64,000 nt of DNA, taken from positions 1,565,330 to 1,629,329 of the forward strand of contig JAJVDF010000212.1 of assembly GCA_022410635.1 (NCBI GenBank). The letters are read 5' to 3'. Every line of letters starts with the position of its first letter. The stretch's first letter is position 1. Of the stretch, positions 1 through 39,159 are shown one piece after another. The stretch is from Tretioscincus oriximinensis. Taxonomy: Eukaryota > Chordata > Lepidosauria > Squamata > Gymnophthalmidae. A program made the position numbers and the translations under genes. The notes under the pieces were generated by a model. That model ran no database searches. It had not been told where the DNA came from and was given only the letters and a program-made list of their open reading frames with translations.

Positions 1-86
1 AAATTGCAAGCAGATTAACAGGTACCATCACTATGCAAGCCACTCTGAGTCCCTTCAGGTGAAAAGGACAGAATATAAAAATCCAA

Positions 87-159
<73 letters not shown>
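87..159. repeat. (ATT)n microsatellite
   Basis: About 24 uninterrupted ATT/TTA units, no interruptions seen. Confidence 0.98.
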
Positions 160-160
<1 letters not shown>

Positions 161-3100
161 CTCAAAAGGAACCTGTCTTATCTCCGTTTTTCTTGCTCCT
201 AGCTGACCAGACTGTGACTTGGAGCGGTTCCACTGGCTGTTGTGCAGAGACCGGAGTCGGTGTGGAGGCGTCTGTTGGATCCAAGGAAAGGGGACAGATG
301 AGATGGTGCCTAATGGCACCAAGGGCTCCGCACAGACAGTCTCAAAAACTTTACCACAGCCTGCAATGAACTATTTTTATTTTTTAAGTACCCCTCATCT
401 CTTTTTACCTTTTCCCCCTCCTGGCAACGTGTACAAAGCTTCCAATCAAATTGCAGTAAATTATTGTTTGATGGTCTTGACACTGGTTTCTGCATCTCTG
501 TCCCTGACCTGGACAATTGACTGGCATTGGCAAGGGAAGTCAAGTCCCCCCACCCCCGGAGCTGGGGGACCTCCTTGAAGCATCAGGGGACGGCCAGCCC
601 AGCTGGGTTTGTGGTGGACGTAGCCTGCCCAGCCCTCGTAGCTTCAAGAAGCCTTTTATAAGGTTTACAAATCTTTGATTTCTGAGTTGAGTTGTACCTC
701 AGGAAGACCAATTTTTGCAGACGACCAGCCACCCTTGGAAGCTCCTGTCAAGACGTCTTCCCTGCGCCTGTTGTTCTCCTGATGCAAAGAGCAAAGGTGG
801 TTCCTTCACTTTGTTTGGATTCTTTTCTTACCATCTTCATAAGGCAGAAGCAATATAGTGCTCTTTGTTTGCAGAGAACATCTTTCTGTGTGTGGGCTTC
901 CTGCAGGACTGGACTTTGAAAGAAGGGGAGAAGGGAAAGCACGACATCCATTTTACATTTGCCAGAGTTTCCTCCTTGTGGGACTAAGGGGACGCAAGTG
1001 TAAATACATAAATTGACTGCACAGCAGCCTTCAGGTGGAAATGGCTCCATTCCAACAATCGTAATCCACGTGCCGCTGAGTCCAGCTTGTATTTTGTTAA
1101 CCATTGGATGAATTGGCAGCAAAGGGAAAACACTTCATTAAGTGGGCGGGCAGCTTTTCCCCTACAAATCACTGTGTCTCACAGGGAGGGAGCAGGACGT
1201 CACGGTCAAGGAACTATCACTTGGTATCTCTGCCTTTGGTTTTATGCCTGGCCGCCCTTTTTTTTCTTTCCTTTTAAGCAGAGTTCTTGCGCTTTGTTGC
1301 CTGTGCTGGGACTGACTCAATTGCTTGTTGCAAAATATTGTGTATTTCCTGGAGGTGGAGCTGGTTTCTGGAGCCTCGGGAGCATGCTGTGTTTTTAGTC
1401 TGGTTCTGACTTCTTTGCAGCCACTGTGCCTACACTACTGCATGCTCTGTTCACATACGTTTCTGCTGTTCGGGTGGCAGCTCCTCTGTATTCCTGTGAC
1501 TGTACCGATTTGTCTTGGTGGCGTTCCGTTTTCTAGTGAGTTTTAACAAATCAGATGCCCACGCCGACTACGTTAAGGATGAAAAGACCCTCATTAAGTT
1601 TTATGTGTTTTTTTTTAATCAAGGGGATCAATCCAATGTTGGGTGCAAAGGAGAACCCAAATCCAGCCTTAAATGCTATTAAAAGTGTTTTGTTCCGAAA
1701 AAACTGTGTTTATTTGTAATTCCCTATCTGTATACTATGTTCTCTGTTCTTGGGAGTTCTCCTCCTCTGTANACTATCTTCGGCTGTAGCTGTTTCTTTG
1801 GGTTGTGGATGGGCAAACATTGATTCTGCTCTCTCCCCTCTCAAGGATTGGAATGGCACAGCAGACATTTGGGTGCCCCCACTCAGCTCTTCACCCAGGA
1901 CCAGCACTCCCACCCCCACAGTTGCAGCCCTACTCTGTATCCTATAAAGTTTTATCTCTAGAAAATCCTCACAATTGCAGTAATCAAACCATTTCTATGA
2001 CACCCCAATGTGTTTTATTGCTAGGTTAAGTGATTGTGCTTTGTTGGCTAGATTGCCTTATTTTGAACTCCAGATTATCAGTAGATGTTGCCCAATCTGA
2101 AAATCTCTTAAAATATATTACGTTCCTACTTGGAAGAGTGGCTTTAATACTGTGTAGCTTTCAGATTTCCCAATTTTGCACTTCACTGTGAATTCAGGCC
2201 TGAGAAGAGAAGTCATAGGCTGTTTCTTTTCAGCCTGTTCAAGACCAAGCAGAGTAGATTCCATTCATATCCCGATGGAGATGTTATAGCTGTTCTAGTT
2301 CAAACAGCTGATTTCCCCTCCAAGGCGTCGCTCACCCCTGCCAGCAATTGGCACAGGGATCATCAGTCATATGCCATGTCTGGTGCACAAAAGGGAAGCA
2401 GAACAAAATAGTTTTTGAAAGTAGATGCATACTTCTGTGTTGGGATTCCAAAAATTATCTCTGAAAGTGTAAATTGTGAACATGGGGTTGAAGCATTCTT
2501 CTTGTTCCAAACCAGATGGAACAAGGCGGATTGGGTAGCTATAGCTGTTTTCAATGCAAATGAACCATCCTTGGTCTGGTTTACTGACTGGACATGTTTA
2601 TCCACATATAAACACAACTGACAGAACAACTCTAAAACACAAGTACACATATGTGTATAAAGTTATATATATTACTGAAGTTCCAATACTGAATGTCCCC
2701 ATTTGGTTCAAAGCTGTGCAACGATTTTCCTTGTTTAAATTATCATTGCTGTGGGTAACAAATGTGGTGCATTTTACCTGAGCTGGAGAATGCCAGAAGG
2801 AAATATCCGGCCACTTTACTATTGTGTTCGCTTGTTGTGGACTAAAATTTAGATGTGATTTTGGCCAAGATTTGTCTTAGCTACGAAATACAGCTGCACC
2901 AGGTGTTGTCTTAACTGGCTTCTTCCAGAGACTAGTTGCCAGGGCCACACCTTAATCTTCCCAGGCTCACCTAAGTTGTAAAGACCTTCCTGAGCTTGTT
3001 TCNTTCTCTCCGTATTCTGTTGCTTCTGACAGCTGGAGTCTTTCCCAGGCCAAAAGCTCCACCCAAGTAGCTACAAGGAGGCATATATAAAGCACAGTAC

Positions 3101-3540
3101 ACAGACATCTTGCAGCTGTTTGTGCTAAAACGTAATTCTTATTACAACCATGGAAAACACAGCATTCGAACACAATGTACAGTCCTTTTGGATCAAAATA
3201 ATCGTTAAAAAATTGGTTTTCATCTGCCCACCCCAAGCACTTACACAGAATCTCTCAAAGCAATACATACAGAGTTACACAAAAAGCTCTTCAAAATGTG
3301 ACCAAGAATGGCAATTAAAACATTTTTAAAAAGGCAGCTGAGCTCTCAAAGTGCGTATACACCAAAATTCAATATACGGAATAGCAGAGGTTACCAGTTT
3401 CAACAATGGGAATTTACTGAAATTCTACGCTGAATTTCTGCCATAAGACAGCACCTCATTTGCTAAAAGAGCTGGGTTTAATCCAGTCCCTAGTTAATAC
3501 TGAACTTGAAAACTAAATAAACTCGAGTTAAACACATCCC
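160..3540. other. Unassigned sequence beyond the 3' side of the TBC gene
   Basis: Somewhat more GC-rich than the rest of the window at 200-1100, with short open frames that lack recognisable domains or codon bias. A possible acceptor (CTCCTAG at 208-214) precedes 214-380, but the frames it opens match nothing I know. It could be a 3' UTR of a neighbouring plus-strand gene. A TATA-like ATATATAAAG near 3083 has no supporting context. Confidence 0.4.
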
Positions 3541-6229
3541 TTTGGAGATTGGTTGGGGGGGGGGGGGCATTTTCCTGAGTTCCTGAAAAAATACTGGCTC
3601 TGTTTCCCTTGTTTAGGAATGCTGTAGAAGCTACTTTTCCTTTACAGAAGAACAAATCTAGTTGTCAATTGCCTACCTGCTTCGGATCATTTTCACAACT
3701 ATTCAACAATCAAACAGTATTTTCAAGACAGATACAGTCCTTGCCTTGCCCTGACATATAATAATAGGAATGTCATCTGTTAAAAAGTAGAGGACCTGAA
3801 TGGGAAACAATTATGTCAAAAACTAAACAGCAAACACATCACCACAAATCGCTTAAGAGTTCACTCTGTCTTAACTAGAAGCAGATAATTACATTGCTAT
3901 CTAAAAACTGGAATCATTAGCCATGTAAAATGTAATGCAATAGACACTGATAAAATTCAAACTGAAACCTGAATAGTTATTTAAGGCCAAGTTCTCACAA
4001 GAAGAAAAAATGGGAGCAAAAGCTGTTTGGCTCCAAACTGGCCATGTGCGTTTTCCATATCATCCAAGTGGAACTCGTACTGGCCATGCTCAGTTTTCTG
4101 AGTGGAGTTTGCTCAGAAAACCATCGCAAGTGCAGGTTAATGCAATTCTTATTAAATGCACCCTGGCAACAATTTTGCTGTGAGCTCTGATGGGAGCTTG
4201 AACTGAACAGCTGGAGGTCCAATCTTTGGAGGGTCTTCTGCCTCCCCCCCCCGCCCCCGTTTTTCCTGTAGCGGCTTGGATTCCCTCGGCTGTTTTGATT
4301 AGCTGATCACAGCTGATGTTCTGGTCTATACAGGAAAAAAATGAGGGGGAAGGGAGGAGATTTCCTTATATCTGGGGGTTCTTCTGCCCTTCCCAGAAGA
4401 CCCCTCAAGAATCGGACCTCCAGCTTGTGTGGGCTTTAAAATAAGGCTATAGACCGTAGAAAACAACACAGAATGATTATTTCACTCTGCTGCTCCCCCC
4501 CCCCCGTTTTCCCCCCCTCATGAGAACTCAGCTTAAGAATACCAAATAGAGGGAAGTACATGTCTGTTACTACTGAAATATGAAACATTTTCCACAAGTG
4601 ATTTCAGGTAAGAGAATGTAAAAAAGGAGAATTATAAAAGGAGGCTGCTATGGAAGTTGGGCTGGTGAGAACCATCTTTCCACATAACATTGATAGTACT
4701 GTTTCTGTCCATCTTAATTCAGTAAATTATTCAACACTGAACATGCTGCACTATTGGCATCCCAGTTAAATTCCTTAGTGGACTGGTCTATTCTGGTAAT
4801 ATATGTAAAGTTTAAGGCCACATCTCTATTTAAAAACAGGTGGCTGCTTCCAAAGGGTGTGGGATAGAACCTTGATTGCCATGAAAAATTACACCACCTG
4901 TTTGTTTTTTGACCAAAGGTATGTTCTGCAGAAAAGCACTGAACGTCTCTTGTGGTTGCCACAAGACACAGTCGATCATGTGATCCTTCACCTGGTAAGT
5001 GGAGATGCAGCCAAGTTGCATTTCCTTAATCCTCTTGATCTCTCTCCACAGTACTCTCTCCAGAGAGGATATTAGAAGAGTATCAAAACAATATGATTAA
5101 CAGAGTACTGTACTGTCACCGGCTGCTGAAAAGCTAGTNTTTAAGGTGAAACTGAGATATGCCACTGGTGGAGAAAGATTTAAGGTTAACAGCAGATAAC
5201 GTTACTACTTGGGTTATACTCAGGATATTGTGCACATGAGAAAAAAGCTGCACCTGCAAATACTAACAAAGGTGCAGGACAGAGTTGGCCTTGGAAAAAC
5301 AATTGAAAATATTTTTCTTGGGGACGCTATTGCTAGAGAAAATGCTACATTATAAATACATCTAACACTATATAGCAGCTATTTAGGCACTACTAGGAGC
5401 TGAACAATTATTATCAAATGTTTTTACAATACAGTATGCAATTTGACTAAAGTCTATAAGGAAACTATTTTTACATTTCTAATTGCGAAGGAAACATTTA
5501 CACCTTGATAAATGGGTGGATATTCAGTAACAACCTAATTTGAGGAAGGATCAACATAACTACTGAAGAGTTTTTTTCATAATCTTTCACAAGGTTTGCA
5601 ACAGCCACTTATTTACAAAGGGGAAACTTAACAGGCAGCTGCATTTGCAATTTCGTTGTGCTTTGCAAACAATATTTCAAAAAATATTATCCAATTGCCT
5701 GTATTGAAACAACTTGTTTGCCACGGTTCAAACAGTTACAACAAATCAAATACCGTACCTTTTAATTTTATGCAGGAATGTACCAAATTCTCCCTGTGTG
5801 TGTTTATTAAGTTCATTTCTTAATTAAAGTCTACTAAAAACTTAGGATTTGGCTTGAAAATGAACCAAACTGGAAGAAATTATGCCCATGGGGCTTTATG
5901 TGGCCCGATTAGGAAGGAAGGGCTTGGTGGGGCGCTTTATGAGATGATGCCCCAGCATGATCTGGGGAGTGGTGAGGAAGGGGAAGAGGTCAGCGTGTGA
6001 TTTGCAAGGGGGGGGGGGGTTGATCTAAGGCTAGCTTTGGTTTTTCTCTATAAACCAATCAGGCCATTTTCCATTTGAACATCCCTGTAGTCTTATGCTA
6101 ACAATAACATTTGAAACCTCTCAAGACAAGGGGTACAGAATTGGAGGTGTAGAACTCAAGATGGAGAACATGGTTGCCAGAGTCAAGGAGATAATGGTGG
6201 TTTTTGAAAGAAGTCCGGAATTAATATTA
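3541..6229. other. Intergenic stretch with four G/C homopolymer tracts
   Basis: No gene or clear repeat family was recognised. It holds G13 at 3555-3567, C-rich runs at 4242-4257 and 4495-4515, and G12 at 6008-6019. Confidence 0.5.
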
Positions 6230-7880
6230 TCATAGAAAAATCAGGGATTATTAAGGGGAGTTCCCCGAAGGGATCAAAAGAAAATAAAGGAAACAGCAGG
6301 ACTGAAATTGGGAGTAACAAAAATGAAATATTAAGGAGTCATATTGGCAAAAGATATAAACAGAATATGGAAGATCAATTCCAGGAATAATTGGGATAAA
6401 AAATAAATAAAAGAATTGGTTAGAAATAGGAAACTTTCTATGCTACATGGAGCAGTTAAAACACTGCTAAACTACTCTACACATTCCATGTTCTACCGAG
6501 TGAAATGAATGTGAAAACACTAAAAGGATGGGATAAAAAATCAAAGGAATGGATGGTAGGGGACACCTGTGATTGAAATATAAGGTACCATATGTCTTGT
6601 AGGAGGTAGGGGTGTGGGACATACCTAGAATAGGGTATTACTACAATATTTATAACATAATGCATCCCATAACTTTGAATATAATGTGCAAATGAAATGG
6701 AGAGGTTTGAGAAAAAATAGTATATGGATCTGTGTCATTTCTGTCTTAGAGGAAAAAGAATTGTACTTACTAGAGCTCCCAAATTACTACAGCATCATTT
6801 AAATCCTGAAGAAAATGGCATAAGACTATCTGGTAAGAAAAGAGTCCACTGAAACCAATAGGGCTCATTAATGATACAAATAAGACATTAGAAATAAACA
6901 AATAAAGGGAATTATACCAAGTGGGGGTAAAACGTTAATTGATGGATACAACAACAACACAATAATCATTAATGGTTATCTATCTTGTGTAAATAAATGG
7001 CTAAAGGCAAGATTGGTAAGGATCTAGCTGAAGTCTATGGATGTTCAGATAAACGTGGAAGCAGATGGCAATGAGCTGTTCTACAAAAACAATAAGAATT
7101 ATATGGGGGGGAAAGGAACAGTCAGTGTTATATATAAATTGTTAGTAAATGTTAATAATAATACAATTGTAAAAATATAATACTGAGTAGCGTGATTCAG
7201 ACAGAGACGAGACACTACAGTATATCTTGAACCTAAAGAAGATGAATTATAACAAGATTCAAGAGTTAAAATTAAAAATTACTTCACAGGTGATACTGGA
7301 CAGCGATTAAACTGTACCTCACATGGTAAGAAGATTTAGTTCACAATGTTGGCACAGAAGTAGGGGCAATGTTTCTGAGACCCGACCCGATTACGAATCA
7401 ATGAAATCATAGGATCCAGAAGAACCTGGTCATGAATGTATTTTGAGGAACAATATAAACATAATGAGAACATTTATTTGGTGGGACAACTGTTAATAGC
7501 TGTGATATCAATGAAGGTTCTCAAATTGAAGACCAGCAATGAATGATCAAATGGAATTTGACCCAGTTCTATAAAAAAGTAAATTATTAAGATTATAAAT
7601 AATCCTCAGAATTCAAAATAAATGGAAAAATTGTTAAATATGAATAAGGATTTGATACATAAGGGTACATTGTATTACAGAATAAGATCTCTGATGCAAA
7701 GTTATACATCTTTCTCTTATTATAAAGGAGATAGGTGGGGAATAAAAGGTCAGGTGGTAAAAATACAGGATGTTGTAATGGGTTAATGTAACTAATTTAG
7801 GGGAAGGCTCCTGGAATATTTTTGGTATGTTGTACCAGCAAAATGGTTCATTGTAGAAAATAAAATATATTTGAGGGGGA
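6230..7880 (+). mobile_element. Degraded L1-type LINE, 3' part of ORF2
   Basis: Conceptual plus-strand reading, with many indels and stops, shows patches in the order expected for the C-terminal half of vertebrate L1 ORF2. They are LGVILAKDINRIWKIN near 6330, PRIGYYYN near 6620, KGTVSVIYKLL near 7115 and SSQCWHR near 7340, the region of the Cys/His-rich end. An A/T-rich tail (AATAAAATATA) lies near 7860. The element is old and not functional. The 5' limit is uncertain. Confidence 0.55.
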
Positions 7881-8900
7881 GGGTGTGTCGGAATTGAAAC
7901 TTATCAAGATGGCAAGGTCATGTAGCTCTTACAGAGTCCTCTCAGTGATAGCACTCACCAATTAATCATTGCAAATATTGCACCAGAAAATAATACTTGT
8001 AGGGCATCAAAATAAAACTTAAATTTGCTACTAAATTTGAGCAATTGGTGAACAGATCATTTACGTAGGATCTCTTGTCGGAATCAGATACTATAATCAA
8101 GTAGCCTCCTGCACTTAGGATAAAGGTTCAAAGCCCAAGAGACTTTGCTCAGAGGAAGAAAATTCAAGTGTGGTAAAACAGAAGCCATTCTTACACCAAA
8201 GGTGAACAGATCAGAAGCCTTGGGAAAAGATGGGGGTAGGAAATGTCAACCCAACATGGGTGTGTCGGAACAGAAGGAACAGCAAAACCTTCTGCAAGTG
8301 CAGGAAGAGGTTCAACATAACATATGCCACTAGCATACTCATGTTTTAAAACCATTCAATCCTGAAGAACTGTACTAAATTCCAGGAAAACAGGGATGGA
8401 GGGACGACGACCTGGGAGTACATCAGAATTGAAGATATTTTAAAGGGACATGTGTGTCCACTGACCAGGCTGTACAGTATTGTTAAGGAGAAGCAACAGG
8501 AGACAGAAACATTGATATTACTTCAGCAAGCTAAGATGGCTCAGGACAAAAGGTAGAGTTATTTTCATTAATAAAAAGAGCGGAAAAGGCAAAAGGTTTT
8601 GTATGCTGCATCTGAAAGCAATGACTCTAGTGATGGAAAATAAAAATATAACCTAATCAGGTTCATGGGAAGGAGAAAATCTTGGATCTCTTGAATACAG
8701 GCTCAGTGAAGGATCTCATGAACTTGCATCAGACTGATAAAAGGCCTTTTGTTTCCAGAGAAATCAGCATAGACCTTTTAAGAAGATAAGAGGACCTTGG
8801 CAACATTGCTCATATCACAATAATGAAGGCAGCAGCAGCTTTCATGAAGACGAACATTTTGAGCAAAGCTGATTCCTGAGTAAACAGAAATGACTTGGAG
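7881..8900 (+). mobile_element. Possible second LINE relic (5' UTR/ORF1 part), unassigned
   Basis: A-rich, lysine/glutamine-coding plus-strand sequence without introns or a continuous frame follows directly after the L1 relic. It includes short open stretches such as 8145-8333. Composition fits L1 ORF1 remains, but no diagnostic motif was seen. Confidence 0.25.
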
Positions 8901-10039
8901 AAAATTCTCCTATAAATTGTTTCTAAAGTTATACAGTTTGTATTTGCCCACTGGATTATTCTCTATATTTTGGCAATGTTTAAGGAAGCTTAGCTCCTTG
9001 CAATTGTAAATTGTTAATTATCCCAAATATTTGTCCCTGCAAACATACTCNTGTTATTAAGTATAGTATATAGGCTTCTTTCTTAATGTTATGAGTTCCT
9101 TGTTATTTGGTCGTCATTGTATTATATTGTATTATATTCTTAACCATAAAGGCATGTGAAGCTCAGCATAAGGTGGGTGGATATTGAAAGTGGAACATAT
9201 ACCAAAATGGGGATATTTGTTTATTTATTAATTAATGCAAGTGGAGTCGCACTGCCCATGTATTTTGGGACTCCAGAGCAGTCTGAGTGGAAGAAAAGGT
9301 GGAGATATGGTGAGCTCCGTCTCTTTACAGGCTCTGAAGACACAGTGTGTGCATCAGAATCAGCAATGGCAGCCTCCTTCCTAAGATGGATCACCACTTG
9401 TAGAAGAGGTAAGAAGCCCCTTGCTTTTGGCTTCTTCCCCTTTTCATACTTGAAATGCTCCTGCTCTTTATTTGTGCTTTGGCCTGTCTTTCCTTTGCGC
9501 ACATTTTCAGCTTTGCCCTGGTTTGGAACTTCCTTTTAAAGAGCCTGGTGTCCAACGTCCCAGGCTAGCCTGCTATATATTCCTTGAAAGGACTCCCTCT
9601 TCTCTCACTAGGGCCCTCTATTAAAATGCATTCTGGACATGTCTCACACTTCCTTTCTTAGCCCCTCTCTACAGAGATGGATGTGGCTTAATCTTCCAAG
9701 CTGAAACCAAGCAAAACTATCTGCAGTAGCCTACTTGTTTCCCTTGCCAGCTTTGCCTCATAAGAAATTGCTAGACACGCACACATACGCATAGATGGGC
9801 ACTTTGGGTCAATCGTTTAGGGAAAGGCAGCTAGAGATTTAAGAACCTTTCTGCACAATCACTTTCACGACAATACAACTTTTCTGGAGAATAGCAGCAT
9901 TTTCTTTTAAACAACATTTTTTCATAAGAATGTTAAGTTTTCCCTGGGTCGATGTGATTCTGGTTTTACAATGTAACCATTCAGTTCAAAAACAGCACAG
10001 TCTACATACTAAGACTTGTGAAACTAATGACAATGGGGC
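8901..10039. other. Unassigned sequence
   Basis: Contains a short (ATTAT)n-like patch near 9115-9135. No coding region or repeat family was recognised. Confidence 0.4.
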
Positions 10040-10115
10040 ATAGAATCATAGAATCATAGAGTCGGAAGGGACCTCCAGGGTCATGNGGTCCAACCCCCTG
10101 CTCGATGCAGGATTC
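10040..10115 (-). mobile_element. CR1 LINE, 3' terminus
   Basis: Begins with repeated ATAGAATC (the reverse complement of the CR1 GATTCTAT tail), followed by GGAAGGGACCTCCAGGGTCAT and CCAACCCCCTGCTC. This is the classic sauropsid CR1 end read from its complementary strand. Only about 75 bases of the element remain. Confidence 0.88.
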
Positions 10116-13100
10116 ATTATCTGATTTTTCTGTAAGTTACACGACAACCTCCAGTACATTGTCGTTTTAAAATTAAACCAAAAAAATAGTAAAATAAAAC
10201 ATACGGTATCTACCTACCTATGCTGCAAAATATTTCATCTGTTTCTACAACATAGGAAATGGATATTAAAAGCCCGCAAATGGGTTATGGAGTGGAGAAC
10301 CAAGCATCATGGGAAGCCCCTGGAAAAAGCACTAACTTAAATCCTCTAATTTGGGTCACGGGTAGTATAAAGAAAGAGGAAAAGCATTCACTGCAGGTCA
10401 CAGGGAAAGACCAAAAAACAGATTACAGTTGAAACAAAACTTGCTGCATGAAACAAAACATTCTGTGCCTCCTGCAGGACTTTCCAAAGCACGTGAAATA
10501 CCCATCACCATACTGGTACTCTTCAAAGTAGGTGCCACAGACTGAATCATGATACCACTTCAAATGATCTCACTTCTGGATACATTTCCAGGCTTCAGAA
10601 AACATATTTCAAAGTCAAGGATTGTATAAGAGCAACTGTGGTAGGAGAATGACTATGTGTTGTGTTTTTGCAAGTGCTTGTCACAGAACAGCAGAAAAAG
10701 AGATCTCGGTAAATGCATCTTATTTGCTCTCCACCCCTTTTTTGCAGGCAGCACTCAGCTCCAGCCCTCCTGCTTTGTAGTTGGCAATTTGCTCTTTTGC
10801 TTGAATAAAGAGAGGCAGAAAGATGTAGCATTTAGAAAAGATGTTACTTGTTTTATATCCCAGTAACCCTACCCTGCTAGACTCAGTAAAGTATGTTTAA
10901 AGATAACAAACTTGTGGATTCCATTATTTGGTAACCAGAGTGCAACCATCCTCTGCCACTTAGAAACTCACAAGCAAGCGTATCTTTATCTCAATACTAT
11001 GACATTAATTCTTTAAAAGAAAAAAGGGGGAAAGTTCAGAGTTTTATTAAGTTTCACTGTTTTATTCTCTGTGTTCCCTTAGGCAGATAATACAACCAAA
11101 TAAAACACCAAACGGTCTCAGAAACAAAGCGCAAAAGGTTGCCAGTGCAACAGAACTGAGAATAATGTATCACAAATACACAATGAAACTTAAATCCATC
11201 ACTCTGTAACAATGTAAAAGTTCATAAAATCTTTGGATTATTTTATCCATGTTAAATTTTATAGACTTTTATGGACTTAAGTTTCACTGTATATTTGTAA
11301 CATTTTCAGTTTTGCTACACTGGCAACCCTTTGCTCTTTGTTTTTGAGGCCTTTTGGTTTCTGTTTTGGTGTTTTTCTGGTTCTCTTTGAGTAGGATCTT
11401 AGAGAATCTCACCAGAGCATGGCCTGCTGTGTCCACTAGGGGGAGCTCTACACTGCTTCTGATAGTTTACATCTTGTGCACTGGGCTGGCATCTTAAGAT
11501 GACTGCAGCTGGTCTGAGCATCACTAGTATTTTTTACACTGTCTACTAAATAATATTTCAGGAAGGAAATGTGCGTCACAGATTCAAGGCATACTCAGCT
11601 ATGTTTACTCAGCTATGAATTACTTCTGGGTAGGCACCTTTTAAAAGAACGTACACCATGGTAACCTATTTTATCAGTTCTCACCTCATTACCCAAGAGG
11701 TAGAATACATAAAGCACAAGCAGATCAATCTAGGAGCAAATTATATCAGTGATTGGACAGTATGCCATTATCTTCTCCCAGCTCCAGATGAAGGAAACAT
11801 TAATTGTGAGCATGTGGAGAAAAACCTCTGCTGAATTTCAAGTTTTGCAATCTGTCGATTACACCCCAANAACTAATTGAAGGCTACAATGATCTTTTAA
11901 AATATTACTCTAGAGAGATTGTTTTGGAGATGTGTGGGTTTTCAACAACTTCGCAATACTAAGGACCACATTAAATTCTGTAACAGCCTAGATTTTGTCC
12001 TTCATTCTGTCCTGAATCAGTATTCAATAACTTTGTAAGAAGTAGCTTCTCCTTAGTCCTCAGCACATCACAACTTTAGGATTATTATTTTCCCTAGAAC
12101 CATTCTGATAACTCCAGAACAAAGCAAGGTTCCTGATTCAGTTTGTCAAGTGATAAACTGCAGAAATGTTATTTGACCATCCTGTCTCATGTTGGCACCA
12201 TTCTGTGACTTCCATGGAATCTGCTCTGAGCAGGGAACATATCCACTGCTCCAAAGCATAACTGCCACCATTATAGTCTCCTTTGTGGGAAGGGTTGTGG
12301 CACTATTATGGAAGATGTTCACTGCATTGAGGAGTTTCTTCATACANCATGCAAACTGAGAGGCAGGACTGAGTTAGGTAAAACACTTTACACTTCTTCA
12401 ATGATCTGCAGCTTAGCATATCCTTGCTTAAAGGTTCCCACTCCTTACCTCAAAGCAGCTAGCTTTTTAGGCTTCTNGACGGGTGGGCTGGGAACTGGGC
12501 ACTCATATTGGTTGTAAAGCAGAAACCATAAAAACAAAATGTGTATTTGACAAAAGACCTTGACCTCCAATACTTTTTCCTTTTTAAAGCTATATGATAC
12601 ATAACGCTTACAGTCATGAAGTGCATCTTAAGGATTTACAAACCTTCAAAGAGGGGTGTTTTCTGTCGNGGCCCTTCGTATTGTGATAGCAGCTGCAACC
12701 TGCAATGAATAGCCCTGTCTTGGGAAAAGCATCAACTGGGCCTTGAACCATCAAGATTTACAGAAGATGACGTGGTATTGGTTCTCCCCGGCCTTGTTGA
12801 TTGCTAGTTCCATTTTCTGTGCAGTTTCCCACCAGGGAAGTCTCCTGTCAGCCACTTCTAAAGTTGTGAGCCAGCTCACTTCCAGATTCTGCATAATTAN
12901 AAGCAGAGAAGGGTTGGCCGCAGAAGCTCTTATAACCATGTTTCTTCTGCCAGCTATCATCACTGTGCTAGAATATGTCCACAGTCCAAATGCATGAAGA
13001 GACAGGCCACGAAGGGTTTAGTTCATAGAGAAACACTTGATATTTAGATTATCACCCTGGCTTCCAATAGAGATTATCCTTAAATTTCCCACAAAACATT

Positions 13101-13733
13101 AGTCAGTTGAACAACAACAAAAAGAGTTCCTGTCAGCAGAACAATATTCTATTGCTCTTTGAAAAGCCTCTCTAATGCAAATAAGCAAAGGATTCGGAGC
13201 AGACATGCTGAATTGCCTGCCTTCTCTGCCAACAAAATATACACACAAGGGTAATGTGTACCAGATATTGCATAGATGCTATGAAATTGAACTTGGCACA
13301 AATCATTCAAGCTTTTTGATGATGATAACGAAGGAAGCAGAAAACCGCACNACTGCTTTGGGCCCATGTCTACGAACTGAATAGATATACCTGGTTCCTC
13401 AACAGCTCCTTCGACCTGTTACTCTAACATGCATCTTATTTTTTTCATAAGGACTGAAACAGTAGAATTGGTTTGGCCAGGTTGTATGTACCCTATGTCT
13501 ATGCTGCTGCAACAAAGAAAACGTAAAAAGCAAGATTCCAAAGCACTTGGGAAAGGGCTCTGAGGAGAACCACCCAAGTTGTCAATTGACCCAGGTATTT
13601 ATCCAAGGACTGGTCAGTATTTAAGACCTGCCCCGAGTTCTCGAGAATACAATATTACTGGCAACTCAGCAGCCTTCTTGACTTGCTTTAATGTGCCTTT
13701 TCATCTCAACCCACTGATGAATATCAGAATCTG
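10116..13733. other. 3' flank and probable 3' UTR of the TBC gene
   Basis: Minus-strand sequence after the TAG stop. No repeats or coding regions were recognised. Candidate poly(A) signals lie at 13687-13692 and 11043-11066, so some or all of 11040-13733 may be transcribed. Confidence 0.4.
11043..11066 (-). promoter_or_regulatory. Candidate polyadenylation signals for the TBC gene (two AATAAA)
   Basis: On the minus strand AATAAA occurs at 11066-11061 and 11048-11043, followed by a C/T-rich stretch, about 2.7 kb beyond the stop codon. A weaker ATTAAA lies much closer, at 13692-13687. The sequence alone does not decide which is used. Confidence 0.3.
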
Positions 13734-39151
<25,418 letters not shown>

Positions 39152-39159
39152 GTCAAAAA

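Noticed and set aside
748..1398. Open frames of about 100-124 codons
   Set aside because: Overlapping frames on both strands with no recognisable motif. Treated as possible untranslated sequence only.
3083..3092. TATA-like ATATATAAAG as a promoter
   Set aside because: AT-rich words of this kind are frequent here, and no exon, CpG cluster or initiator context follows it.
4830..5075. Frames on both strands around a GGTAAGTGG donor-like site
   Set aside because: It looked briefly like an exon, but no acceptor and frame combination gave a recognisable product.
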